The translations under genes were made by a program, and so were the position numbers. A stretch of 49,206 nt of DNA from an uncultured Bacteroidales bacterium (lineage in GTDB: Bacteria > Bacteroidota > Bacteroidia > Bacteroidales > Paludibacteraceae), in NCBI GenBank assembly GCA_945828585.1, contig CALZRN010000002.1:1-49206 (forward strand), read 5' to 3'. The notes under the pieces are model-generated. The model saw only the letters and a list, made by a program, of their open reading frames with translations, searched no databases and was not told where the DNA came from. Each line of letters starts with the position of its first letter. The stretch's first letter is position 1. Shown here piece by piece: positions 36,272-45,698 of this stretch.

Positions 36272-39200
36272 ATTCTTTCGTTACTACATTAAACTCTAAT
36301 ACGCCTTCCATCCTTTTAGTCACGAGCCATTTGTAGAACTGCGGGGTGACGTGAATCGCGTTGGAGCGGCTGGTGAGGGCTACCTGGTGACGGTTGAGAG
36401 GATTAAAGACGGATATATGTACGCGCTCGGAGCCTTTGTTGGCCTTGAGCACGTCATTCAGTTCGTCAATCAGCTCATAACTCAGCGCATCCAACGACAA
36501 CCGGATATTGATGCCCTCCACACGTTTGTCCTGCGCCTCGTTCATCATCTCCACCTGCTGCACTACGAACTCAAACTCCGCCTCCTCATCTTTGGCTTCC
36601 TTGAACCACTTCATGCCGGCGCCTTTCTGCTGCACAACGCCCGTGACGAGGACAAAGAGGTCCTTGAGCATGAGGTGGGCGAACTGCGCGTAGGCGTTAC
36701 CGAAGAGCACGAACTGATAAGAGCCGGTGTAGTCTTCGATGGTGTAACGGCCATACGGGTTACCTTTCTGCGAGCGCAGTTGCTCTGCTTCTATGATGAG
36801 TCCGCCGATGAGGCAGGCTTGGTTCTTATGCGCGGCAAGGAACTGCGAAGGCAGGAGGATCTGCTCATCCGGTTCTTCTATCTGCTGCTTGCGCAGGGTG
36901 ATCTCTGCTTCGTAGCGGGCATCCGGGCGACGCCATTTATCAAACTGCGACATCTCTAACGCCGTGGTGTTACTCAACTCGTTGACCTCGAACGCGTACT
37001 CGTCCAGAGGGTGCGCGGAGAGGTAGATGCCGATGAGTTCTTTCTCTTTGTTGAGCCGCTCGATAGTGTCCCAACGGGGTACTTGCGGCAGGGTAGGGTG
37101 GTGGATATCCACCTCGATGTCGAAATCGTCGAAGAGCGAATTGGCGTTGGAGGCCTTGTCTGCCTGCCATTTATTGCCATAGTTCATCAGCAGGTCGAGT
37201 CCCGATTCGCCGCTGTCGTTGACGCCGAAGAACTGCTCGCGGTAGAGGTCCTCGAAGCACTCGAAAGCACCTGCCTGCGCGAGGTTCTCGATGGTCTTGC
37301 GGTTGCAGGACTGCAGGTTCACGCGCTCCAGAAAATCGAAGATATCTTTGTATTTGCCGTTCTTCTCGCGCTCTTTGATGATGGCCTCTGCTGCGCCTTC
37401 GCCGACACCTTTGATGCCGCCGAGACCGAACCGGATAGCGCCTTTCTCGTTGACCGTGAAGGACAACTCCGACTCGTTCACATCCGGCTCCAAGACACTC
37501 AGACCGAGCGCTTTGCATTCGTCCATCAGTTTGGTCACCTCCTTGATATCGTCCTTATGGACGGTGAGGTTCGCCGCCATGAACTCTGCCGGGTAATGGG
37601 CTTTGAGGTAACCCGTCTGATAAGCTACCCACGAGTAGCAAGCCGCATGAGATTTATTGAAGGCATAGGACGCAAATTTCTTCCAGTCCTCCCAGATTTT
37701 CGTCAGCACTTTCGGGTCGTGACCGTTCGCTTTGCCGCCGTCCATGAACTTGACTTGTAGCGACTCCAGAACCGCCATTTGCTTCTTTCCCATCGCCTTA
37801 CGGAGTTTGTCGCTCTCGCCACGGGTGAAGTTCGCCAACAATCGGCTCAGAAGCATCACTTGCTCCTGATAAACGGTCACGCCATAAGTGTCCTTGAGGT
37901 ATTTCTCCATCACGGGGATGTCGTACGTCACGGGCTCCAGACCTTGCTTGCGGCGGATGAATTGCGGAATATAATCCATCGGTCCCGGGCGATAGAGCGC
38001 GTTCATGGCGATGAGGTCGCCGATGACGGTCGGCTTCAACTCACGCAGGTATTTCTGCATGCCGGCGGACTCAAACTGAAAGACCGCCACTGTCCGTCCT
38101 TCCTGAAAGAGTTTATAGGTCACCTCGTCGTCGATGGGTATATGGTCGATGTCGATATCGATGCCTTGTGCTTTCTTGATGTTTCTCAGACACTCTTTGA
38201 TAATCGTCAGGGTGATGAGGCCGAGGAAATCCATCTTGATCAGACCCACGGACTCCACCACATGCCCGTCGTATTCGGTCACGAGCACACGTTTCTTACT
38301 ATTCTTATCCTCTACGGAACTCAGCGGCGCGAAGTTTGTCAGGTCGTCTGCTCCGATAATTACGCCGCAGGCGTGTACGCCTACTTGCCTAATCGTTCCT
38401 TCCAGCCGCGCTGCGTAGTCCAGCATCGACCGTATATTCGGATCGCCGTTCGTATGCTCCTCTTTGAGTTCGGGGATGTACTTATAGCAGTTCTTGAGGT
38501 TCACTTTGGGACGTTTGGCATCTTTTGGAAGGTCCTTCAGTAAGGAGTCCGGGAAATCGCGGTCGGGGATAAAGGACTTCAGCTCATTTACCCTCGCTAA
38601 CGGCACTTGCTGTACACGACCGACATCGGCTAAGGCGGACTTGGTAGCCATCTTGCCGTAGGTCACAATATGCGCCACATGCGTCTCGCCGTACTTGCGG
38701 CTGACGTAATCAAGCACCTTGCCGCGACCGCAATCCTCGAAGTCCGTATCGATATCCGGCAGGGATATACGGTCGGGGTTGAGGAAACGCTCAAAAAGGA
38801 GGTCGTACTTGAGAGGATCCAGATCGGTGATCTTCAGACAGTAAGCCACTACCGAACCTGCCGCACTACCACGGCCCGGACCGACGGAGACGTCCAGCTC
38901 CTCTCGTGCCGCACGGATGAAATCCATGACGATGAGGAAGTAACCCGGGAAACCCATAGTGATGATGGTGTTGAGCTCGAACTCGATACGCTCTTTCAGC
39001 TCCTCGTCGTTCGCCAACCGCTCTTCGCCGTAACGCTCTTTGGCGCCTTCCATCGTCAGATGGCGCAGGTAAGCACTCTCGAACGCCAGACGGTCGGGGT
39101 AGTCTTCCTCCTTGCCGAACGAAGCGGGGATGTCGAACTTAGGCATGATCGGGTCATGGTCGATGTCGTAGATCTCCACCTTATCGACAATCTCCTGCGT

Positions 39201-40163
39201 GTTCTCCAATGCTTCCGGCAGGTCGGGGAAGATAGCCGCCATCTCTTCGGGCGTCTTGAGCCACTCCTGTTTGGTATAGTGCATTCGGTTGACGTCGTTG
39301 ACATAGTGGTTGGTGCTCAGACAGATCAGTCGGTCATGCGCCTCTGCGTCCTCTTCGTTCACGAAGTGCGAGTCGTTGGTCGCGATGATCTTCACGCCGT
39401 ATTTGCGGGCAAGCTCTACAAGCACAGGGTTCACCTGTTTCTGCCGCTCGTAAGTGTCCTGATCACCTCCGGGTTTCTGCGTCTCATGGCGCTGCAACTC
39501 AATATAATAATCCTCGCCAAACAGCCCCTTGAACCATTTCACCGTCTCTTCCGCTTCCTGATAAACGCCTTGCTCAATGAGTTCTGAGGTCAACCTGGAA
39601 GCGGTCTGTGCTCTGTTAGCGATAGCGGTCTGTGCTCCTAATATCTTCTGCGGCAACTCGCCACCGAGACAGGCGGAGCAGCAGATGATGCCTTCGTGCC
39701 ATTTCTCCAAGAGCTCTTTGTCGATACGCGGAGTATGGTAGAACGCGTCGGACATATATCCGTGCGAGACGATGCGGCAGAGGTTATGGTAGCCCACCAT
39801 ATTCTTCGCCAAGAGGATGAGGTGCCATCCCGAGCGGTCGATGACGTAAGTCTTTCCTTCGCCGTTCACGGCTTTGTCGTCGCTCATGGAGTGTCGTCCG
39901 CGACGCGCACAATACGTCTCGCAGCCCACAATGGGCTTGAAGGGAACAAAAGGCTCGCCTTTCTCTTCTGCGGCAGCTTTGAGTTTCTTATTCACGCCCT
40001 TGCAGTAGTCCAGCAGGTCCTTGATGCCGTACATGTTTCCGTGATCGGTTAACGCTACGGCGTTCATGCCCGTCGCCAGACACTTATCGACGATCTCCTC
40101 CACCTTGGAAAGTCCGTCCAGCAGGGAGTAGTGGGAGTGTACATGAAGATGTGTAAAAGTCAT
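36270..40163 (-). CDS. dnaE: DNA polymerase III subunit alpha
   Basis: THLHVHSHYSLLDG PHP domain, SVGPGRGSAAGSVVAYCL, PDIDTDFED; start MTFTHLHVHSH at 40163. Confidence 0.98.
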   Translation of the reverse strand: MTFTHLHVHSHYSLLDGLSKVEEIVDKCLATGMNAVALTDHGNMYGIKDLLDYCKGVNKKLKAAAEEKGEPFVPFKPIVGCETYCARRGRHSMSDDKAVNGEGKTYVIDRSGWHLILLAKNMVGYHNLCRIVSHGYMSDAFYHTPRIDKELLEKWHEGIICCSACLGGELPQKILGAQTAIANRAQTASRLTSELIEQGVYQEAEETVKWFKGLFGEDYYIELQRHETQKPGGDQDTYERQKQVNPVLVELARKYGVKIIATNDSHFVNEEDAEAHDRLICLSTNHYVNDVNRMHYTKQEWLKTPEEMAAIFPDLPEALENTQEIVDKVEIYDIDHDPIMPKFDIPASFGKEEDYPDRLAFESAYLRHLTMEGAKERYGEERLANDEELKERIEFELNTIITMGFPGYFLIVMDFIRAAREELDVSVGPGRGSAAGSVVAYCLKITDLDPLKYDLLFERFLNPDRISLPDIDTDFEDCGRGKVLDYVSRKYGETHVAHIVTYGKMATKSALADVGRVQQVPLARVNELKSFIPDRDFPDSLLKDLPKDAKRPKVNLKNCYKYIPELKEEHTNGDPNIRSMLDYAARLEGTIRQVGVHACGVIIGADDLTNFAPLSSVEDKNSKKRVLVTEYDGHVVESVGLIKMDFLGLITLTIIKECLRNIKKAQGIDIDIDHIPIDDEVTYKLFQEGRTVAVFQFESAGMQKYLRELKPTVIGDLIAMNALYRPGPMDYIPQFIRRKQGLEPVTYDIPVMEKYLKDTYGVTVYQEQVMLLSRLLANFTRGESDKLRKAMGKKQMAVLESLQVKFMDGGKANGHDPKVLTKIWEDWKKFASYAFNKSHAACYSWVAYQTGYLKAHYPAEFMAANLTVHKDDIKEVTKLMDECKALGLSVLEPDVNESELSFTVNEKGAIRFGLGGIKGVGEGAAEAIIKEREKNGKYKDIFDFLERVNLQSCNRKTIENLAQAGAFECFEDLYREQFFGVNDSGESGLDLLMNYGNKWQADKASNANSLFDDFDIEVDIHHPTLPQVPRWDTIERLNKEKELIGIYLSAHPLDEYAFEVNELSNTTALEMSQFDKWRRPDARYEAEITLRKQQIEEPDEQILLPSQFLAAHKNQACLIGGLIIEAEQLRSQKGNPYGRYTIEDYTGSYQFVLFGNAYAQFAHLMLKDLFVLVTGVVQQKGAGMKWFKEAKDEEAEFEFVVQQVEMMNEAQDKRVEGINIRLSLDALSYELIDELNDVLKANKGSERVHISVFNPLNRHQVALTSRSNAIHVTPQFYKWLVTKRMEGVLEFNVVTKE
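39588..39640 (+). repeat. Family A hairpin repeat, inserted antisense to dnaE
   Basis: Plus strand GTCAACCTGGAAGCGGTC TGTGCTCT GTTAGCGATAGCGGTC TGTGCTCC; dnaE gains AQTAIANRAQTASRL. Confidence 0.87.
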
Positions 40164-40212
40164 AAATCCAAAATTTCTTTGCCGCAAGGGCACGATAATT
40201 CATTTTCGGCTG

Positions 40213-40243
40213 CAAATTTACTACTTTTTTTTGACATACGCAA
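40213..40243 (-). promoter_or_regulatory. Promoter of dnaE
   Basis: Minus-strand TTGCGTAT (40243-40236) and TAAATTTG (40220-40213), 23-nt spacing. Confidence 0.75.
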
Positions 40244-40451
40244 GCACCCGCGTAATTTCTTATTTTTTTTTCTTTTTCTTGCTTCTTGCCGCCGCTTTTT
40301 CTGTGTTCATTCCCCCGGATGGCATCCGGCTTCTCCTTTCTACTTGATCTTTCTCCCTCCGGTCTAACTCTCGCGGCTACTCCCACGAGCCCCTTTTAAG
40401 ACCCAAACCATAGGATGAACCCCACAATTTGTCATTTTTGCTTATCTTACT

Positions 40452-40473
40452 GTATATATACATAGTATATATA
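40452..40473. repeat. 22-bp repeat GTATATATACATAGTATATATA (copy 2)
   Basis: Exact match to 19391-19412. Confidence 0.9.
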
Positions 40474-40499
40474 CACTTTGTACTTTGCTTTTTTTTTAT

Positions 40500-40530
40500 T
40501 TGCACATATCAATTTTTTTTTGTACCTTTG
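40500..40530 (+). promoter_or_regulatory. Promoter of the GH3 operon
   Basis: TTGCACAT at 40500 and TACCTTTG at 40523, 23-nt spacing. Confidence 0.82.
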
Positions 40531-40573
40531 TGCCCAAATTGCGTTAATAGGCAAAAAAACAGAACCGTTTATT

Positions 40574-42436
40574 ATGGCAAAAACAAAACCATACTTGGAT
40601 GAAGAAGGCAACGCTTTGCCTTATCCATGGCTCATTAATTTCATGCTGATGTTAGTCGGCGGGTCGCAGACATTGCGTCTGCGTTTCTGGAGCCGCAAAC
40701 CCCGCCACACAGCAGAGAAAACTCTTCGAGACATCCTCACTATCTCCCGCGACACCGTTTATGGCAAAGAGCACCATTTCGACCGCATCCTGAGCGCCAC
40801 GAGTGCTGAGGATTTGTTTCGGTTATACAGGCTCTATGTGCCGGTGAATAACTCGTTTGAGACGTTGCGCCCGTACGTAGAGCGGCACAAGCACGGCGAG
40901 GAGAATGTGCTCTTTCCCGGCAAGCCGGATATGTACGCAACGACCTCGGGGACGACCTCCGAACCTAAATGGATTCCCATGACGCATAAGTACCTCAAGG
41001 ACGTGTACGGCAAGATGAGCCATATATGGACGTGGAACTTCGTCAAGCACCGCAGTCGCATCTTCGGCGGTCGGATCTTCACGACGGTCGGCAAAGAGTG
41101 CGAGGGCTACGCGCCGGACGGAACACTCTTCGGCTCCGTGAGCGGAGTGTTGGTGCGCGACATCCCGCAGATCATCAAGAAGCACTACACGGCTCCTGCG
41201 TCGGTAATGGCGATTCCTGACTACGGCACGCGCAACTATGTGTTGATGCGCTTGGCGTTGCAGTACCGCGACGTGACGCTCTGGGCTACAGCGAACCCCT
41301 CAACGATCTTAGAGCTGCTGCGCACGCTCAACGAGAACACCGAGCAGATGATCAACGACATCGAAAAGGGCACCATCAGCGAAGATGTGGATATCCCGTA
41401 CGAGATCCGCTCGGAGCTAGACGCCTATGTCGCTCCGCATCCTGAGAGAGCCGCCGAACTGCGGCAGATTCTCGCCGAGAAGGGACACTTGTACCCGAAA
41501 GATTTCTGGCCGTGGTTGCAGTACCTCAGTACCTGGAAATGCGGCAACACGAAGATCTACATGGACAAGTACATGGATCAGTTTGATTGGGACAAGACTT
41601 TCTACCAGGAGCTCGGCTATATAGCCACCGAGTGCCGCTTCGGCTTCTCACTCGATGACACTAACGAGTCCGTCCTTTTCCCGCAGTTCCACTACTACGA
41701 GTTCGTCGAGGAGAGCGAGTTGGATAGCCCGCATAAGCACTTCCTGCAGATCGACGAGTTGGAGCTCGGCAAGCGCTACTGCGCGTACGTGACGACCTAC
41801 TCGGGACTTTTCCGGTATAACATGAACGACCTCGTGGAGGTCGGCGGTTTCTACAAGAACACCCCGACCGTACACATGATCTCGAAAGTCAACGGCATCG
41901 TCTCCATGACCGGCGAGAAGTTGTACGAACCGCAGTTCATGGACGCCGTACACCAGGCCGAGGCAGAGACGGGGATCAAGACGAAGTTCTTCGTCGGTTT
42001 TGCAGAAGTAGAAGAATCGAAGTACCATTTCTACTTCGAGTTCCAGGATGAGAAGATCGATCAGGAGCAGGCAGAGGCGTTTACCAAAGTGGTGGACGAG
42101 AAGCTGCAGCACATCAACCTGGAGTATGAATCCAAACGCCAGTCCTTCCGTCTCCATGCACCCGAGACCCATATACTCCTTTCTAACGCGTACGCGCGAT
42201 TTAAGGCGGCGTGCCTCAAGGACGGATTTAGAGACGGACAGTTTAAGTTCAACCTCCTCATGCAGGACGAGAAGCGGCGTAGCAAGTTCAACCTCATCCA
42301 ACGCATGGAGAGCCGGTTTGAGCAGATTAGTCAGAACATTATTGATAGCGCAAACAAGATAGATGATCGACAAAAAGAACGTGCTCAACGGCGTGCAAAC
42401 CGTCGTGCTGGATCTCGACGGAACGATGTACGATAA
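40574..42436 (+). CDS. GH3 auxin-responsive promoter-like family protein (acyl-adenylating enzyme family)
   Basis: TSGTTSEPKWIPMT, YSGLFRYNMNDLVEVGGF, MTGEKLYEPQ. Confidence 0.92.
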   Translation: MAKTKPYLDEEGNALPYPWLINFMLMLVGGSQTLRLRFWSRKPRHTAEKTLRDILTISRDTVYGKEHHFDRILSATSAEDLFRLYRLYVPVNNSFETLRPYVERHKHGEENVLFPGKPDMYATTSGTTSEPKWIPMTHKYLKDVYGKMSHIWTWNFVKHRSRIFGGRIFTTVGKECEGYAPDGTLFGSVSGVLVRDIPQIIKKHYTAPASVMAIPDYGTRNYVLMRLALQYRDVTLWATANPSTILELLRTLNENTEQMINDIEKGTISEDVDIPYEIRSELDAYVAPHPERAAELRQILAEKGHLYPKDFWPWLQYLSTWKCGNTKIYMDKYMDQFDWDKTFYQELGYIATECRFGFSLDDTNESVLFPQFHYYEFVEESELDSPHKHFLQIDELELGKRYCAYVTTYSGLFRYNMNDLVEVGGFYKNTPTVHMISKVNGIVSMTGEKLYEPQFMDAVHQAEAETGIKTKFFVGFAEVEESKYHFYFEFQDEKIDQEQAEAFTKVVDEKLQHINLEYESKRQSFRLHAPETHILLSNAYARFKAACLKDGFRDGQFKFNLLMQDEKRRSKFNLIQRMESRFEQISQNIIDSANKIDDRQKERAQRRANRRAGSRRNDVR

Positions 42437-42977
42437 GTCGGGTCTGGCTGCCCGCATGGTAAGAAGATTGTGCTGGTGCCTGCCCTTGGTGATGGCAGAG
42501 CGCTGGGCGCGGCGTAACATGCACTACACCCGGTACGCCTCGGAGGAAGAGTACAACGACGCTTTCTTCCATTTCATGGCGCGTGGGCATTGGTGGAGCG
42601 CAGGCATCGCTGAGACGTGGTATAACTCCGTCTATATGCCCGCCATGGTGCGTCTGATCCATCGTCACCACAAGCCTCGCAAAGAGGTCATGGAACTGGT
42701 GGAGGAGGCGAAAAGCAAGGGGCTGAAACTCGCCATCTACTCCGACTACGGTTATGTGGAGGAGAAATTAGAGGCCTTGGGTATCGACCCGGAGCCGTTT
42801 GAGTTACTCGTCGCAGCACCGCAGTTAGGTGCTCTCAAACCCTCGGAACCGTGTGCGAGAAGGGTATTGGAGATGCTCGAAGCCGATCCCGCAACAACGC
42901 TCTTCGTGGGCGATCGTGACGACAAGGACGGTGCGAGTGCCCGCGCCGTAGGAGCAAAGTTTTTACTAATAAAATAG
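42363..42977 (+). CDS. HAD family hydrolase
   Basis: VVLDLDGTMYDKSG, LAIYSDYG, LKPSEPCAR, LFVGDRDDKDG. Confidence 0.93.
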   Translation: MIDKKNVLNGVQTVVLDLDGTMYDKSGLAARMVRRLCWCLPLVMAERWARRNMHYTRYASEEEYNDAFFHFMARGHWWSAGIAETWYNSVYMPAMVRLIHRHHKPRKEVMELVEEAKSKGLKLAIYSDYGYVEEKLEALGIDPEPFELLVAAPQLGALKPSEPCARRVLEMLEADPATTLFVGDRDDKDGASARAVGAKFLLIK

Positions 42978-43046
42978 GCTCACCTAGGAATACCTAGGTA
43001 TACCTATAAATACCTAGGAACACCTAGGTAGACCTATAAATACCTA
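42978..43046 (+). repeat. 10-bp tandem repeat (ACCTAGGAAN / ACCTATAAAT), about 7 copies
   Basis: cacctaggaatacctaggtatacctataaatacctaggaacacctaggtagacctataaatacctATGaat. Confidence 0.93.
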
Positions 43047-43927
43047 TGAATAAGAGATATAGCAATCTGGAAGTCACTCTCGGAACTTATGTGCCGCCGG
43101 TGAAGATAGACTACCCGGAGGAGGATCCGTATGTAGGGCTGTACAAGCCCGTTTACGACCGTCCCTATCCGGAGGTAGATGCGAACTATCCGTACGTCGA
43201 TGATACGTGGCGGAACAAACTGCGTATTTGGTTCGGCTATCGCTTCGTGCGTCCGATCTTAGGCGTGGTGCTGCGGCTGAAATACGGACTGAGATGGCAG
43301 ATAGAGGGCGAAAAGAAATGGCACCGTAGCGCCTGTCCGATGCGGCGGTACTTGAAGAAGTTCGACCTCTCCCACGGAGCCATCACCATCGCGAATCATT
43401 GTTACCGGCACGACTGCGCGTCGCTACTGACCGCCATCAACGGTACGCATCGCACACGTATCCCGATGTTTGCGCCGAACTTCCGGACCAAAGATCAGTA
43501 CTTCCTTCGTATCGTAGGCGGAATACCTATTCCAGCACCGGAAGCCGGGCTCTCTGCCATGAAGGCCTTTAACGCTGCCTTCGATGAGTTCGACCGCCGC
43601 GGGTATTGGTTTCATATCTTCCCTGAAGCCAAGCGATGGGACTGGTACAAACCCTTGCGACCGTTCCAGAAAGGCGCTTTCACGATGAGTTATAAGTACA
43701 ACAAACCCATCATCCCGTTCGCCATCACGTATCGCGAGCGGACAGGCATCTACCGCTTTCTGGGACCGAAGGACGAACCCTTGACGCAGGTGGTCATGGG
43801 CGCGCCTATCTATCCGGACACCTCGGCTCCCAGAGCCGCAGAGACGGAAAGACTAATGAATAAAACACACGAAGAAATATGTCGTTTAGCGGGAATAAAA
43901 CACAATACGTGGCCGTCATCGCTCTGA
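43046..43927 (+). CDS. 1-acyl-sn-glycerol-3-phosphate acyltransferase-like (PlsC superfamily)
   Basis: ITIANHCYRHDCASLL (variant NHxxxxD), FHIFPEAKRWDWYKPLRPFQKGAF. Confidence 0.85.
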   Translation: MNKRYSNLEVTLGTYVPPVKIDYPEEDPYVGLYKPVYDRPYPEVDANYPYVDDTWRNKLRIWFGYRFVRPILGVVLRLKYGLRWQIEGEKKWHRSACPMRRYLKKFDLSHGAITIANHCYRHDCASLLTAINGTHRTRIPMFAPNFRTKDQYFLRIVGGIPIPAPEAGLSAMKAFNAAFDEFDRRGYWFHIFPEAKRWDWYKPLRPFQKGAFTMSYKYNKPIIPFAITYRERTGIYRFLGPKDEPLTQVVMGAPIYPDTSAPRAAETERLMNKTHEEICRLAGIKHNTWPSSL

Positions 43928-44847
43928 TCGTTTCGATGATCATCTGGTCGGTGAGCGGGATTGCTATCAAGCATGCCTTGGTAGCCTTACCGCCGTTCAC
44001 GATGATCCTCATGCGGTTCATCCCCTCGGTGTTGCTGATGCTCTTCATCGGCATCGTATGGCGCAAGCACTCGCTCTTCTGCCTGCAACGGATGGAACTC
44101 AAAGATCTGCCGCTCTTCCTCATTGCGGGCTTCTGCCAGCCCTTCCTCTACTACATGCTGGAGACCTACGCCTATGATGCGTTGAACAGCCCGACCATCG
44201 CCGAGACCTTGCTCTCGACAAGTCCGTTGCTGAGTCCTATCTTTGCGGCAGTCATCTTGCGCGAGCGCATCACGCGTAATAACATATGGGGTATCCTCAT
44301 TTCCACAGTCGGCGTGTTTGTACTGACCTTGGTCGGCGCGACGGACTACTCCATCGGCAGTTATTGGGGCGTGTTGTTAGCGTTCATGGCGGTCTCGGCG
44401 GCGGTGATTTCCTCCGTGATGATGCGTAAGGCGCCGATGAGGTACAGCGCGCTCTCCTTTGTATTCTACACCCAGGTAATCAGTCTGCTCTTCTTCATCC
44501 CCGTGTGGTTCTGGCGCGAAGGACCGTCCGCACTGATGGCAATCGACTGGAGCCAACTCGCCGATCCGGCCTCATCCCTGACGGTGGCCCTTTGGGCGGT
44601 GTCGTACCTGGCAATCTTTGCGTCCGTCACGGCGTTCATCCTCTTCTGCTTTGCGCTGCGACAGGTTGGAGTCACGCAGGCGAACGCGTTCAATAACATC
44701 CGTCCGGTGTTTACGGCAATCTGGATGTTCCTCTTCTTCGGTGAACAACTGCCGGCACTCAAATGGGTCGGCATGGCGATGATCATCTTAGGAATTTTTA
44801 TTTGTCAAAAACAAGATACGAAAACTATAAATAACAAACAATTATGA
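43879..44847 (+). CDS. DMT family transporter (EamA domain)
   Basis: Ten hydrophobic segments, SGIAIKHALVALPPFTMILMRFIPSVLLM. Confidence 0.9.
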   Translation: MSFSGNKTQYVAVIALIVSMIIWSVSGIAIKHALVALPPFTMILMRFIPSVLLMLFIGIVWRKHSLFCLQRMELKDLPLFLIAGFCQPFLYYMLETYAYDALNSPTIAETLLSTSPLLSPIFAAVILRERITRNNIWGILISTVGVFVLTLVGATDYSIGSYWGVLLAFMAVSAAVISSVMMRKAPMRYSALSFVFYTQVISLLFFIPVWFWREGPSALMAIDWSQLADPASSLTVALWAVSYLAIFASVTAFILFCFALRQVGVTQANAFNNIRPVFTAIWMFLFFGEQLPALKWVGMAMIILGIFICQKQDTKTINNKQL

Positions 44848-45662
44848 ATATTTATACGATTGATTTCTTTTACGACCTGCTGTTTATCATGTTTGTGATA
44901 GGTCTGGTTGTGTTTGTGTCCCTGTATTTTGTGGACGCAGGGTACGGTAAGATGCGTTCGGAGAAATGGGGCCCTGCGATAAACAATAAAGTAGGGTGGT
45001 TCCTGATGGAATGTCCGGTGTTCCTCGTTGTTTGGTACGAGTATTTCAAAGCGATTGGCAGTGCTGATCCGGTGATTTCCGAGGCTGCGAAGAGTGCGCC
45101 GTACTGGCTCTTCTTCCTCTTCTTTGAGTTCCATTATTTCCAGCGTTCGTTCGTCTTCCCGTTCTTGCTGAAGGGCAAGAGCAAGATGCCGGTAGCGATC
45201 ATGATTCTGTCGGTCATTTGGAACCTCATCAATGGGTATATCCAGGGCTTCTGGTTGTTCCACTTGGCGCCGAAAGATCCGTTCTACGCGCATCTCTACA
45301 CGTCATCCTGGTTGACCGACCCGCGCTTCATCATCGGTTCGATTATCTTCTTTATCGGATGGATTATTAACATGCATTCCGACTACGTCATTCGCCATCT
45401 GCGCAAGCCCGGTGACACAAACCATTACCTGCCGAAAAAAGGCCTCTATAAATACGTCACGAGCGCTAACTACCTCGGTGAGATCACCGAATGGCTCGGC
45501 TTTGCCATCCTCACTTGGTCGCTTGCGGGACTGCTCTTCTTCTGGTTCAGCTGCTGCAACCTCGTACCGCGCAGCAATGCGATCTACAAGAAGTACGAAG
45601 AAGAGTTCCCCGATGAGTTCGACCGCAAGAAACTGAAACGTATCATTCCTTTTATTTACTAG
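44844..45662 (+). CDS. Steroid 5-alpha-reductase-like membrane reductase
   Basis: C-terminal LRKPGDTNHYLPKKGLYKYVTSANYLGEITEWLGFAILTWSLAG...NLVPRSNAIYKKYEEEFPDEFDRKKLKRIIPFIY, a classic 3-oxo-5-alpha-steroid 4-dehydrogenase signature. Confidence 0.9.
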   Translation: MNIYTIDFFYDLLFIMFVIGLVVFVSLYFVDAGYGKMRSEKWGPAINNKVGWFLMECPVFLVVWYEYFKAIGSADPVISEAAKSAPYWLFFLFFEFHYFQRSFVFPFLLKGKSKMPVAIMILSVIWNLINGYIQGFWLFHLAPKDPFYAHLYTSSWLTDPRFIIGSIIFFIGWIINMHSDYVIRHLRKPGDTNHYLPKKGLYKYVTSANYLGEITEWLGFAILTWSLAGLLFFWFSCCNLVPRSNAIYKKYEEEFPDEFDRKKLKRIIPFIY

Positions 45663-45695
45663 TCCACTAGTCCACTAGTCGACTAGTCAACTATC
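45660..45695 (+). repeat. 8-bp tandem repeat (TAGTCCAC) containing a stop codon, just upstream of the OYE gene
   Basis: tagtccac tagtccac tagtcgac tagtcaac tatcatt ATG. Confidence 0.92.
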
Positions 45696-45698
45696 ATT

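Noticed and set aside
40164-40573. Protein-coding content of the dnaE/GH3 spacer (ORFs 40084-40386 and 40131-40367)
   Set aside because: Low-complexity translations overlapping promoter elements; no RBS or family features.
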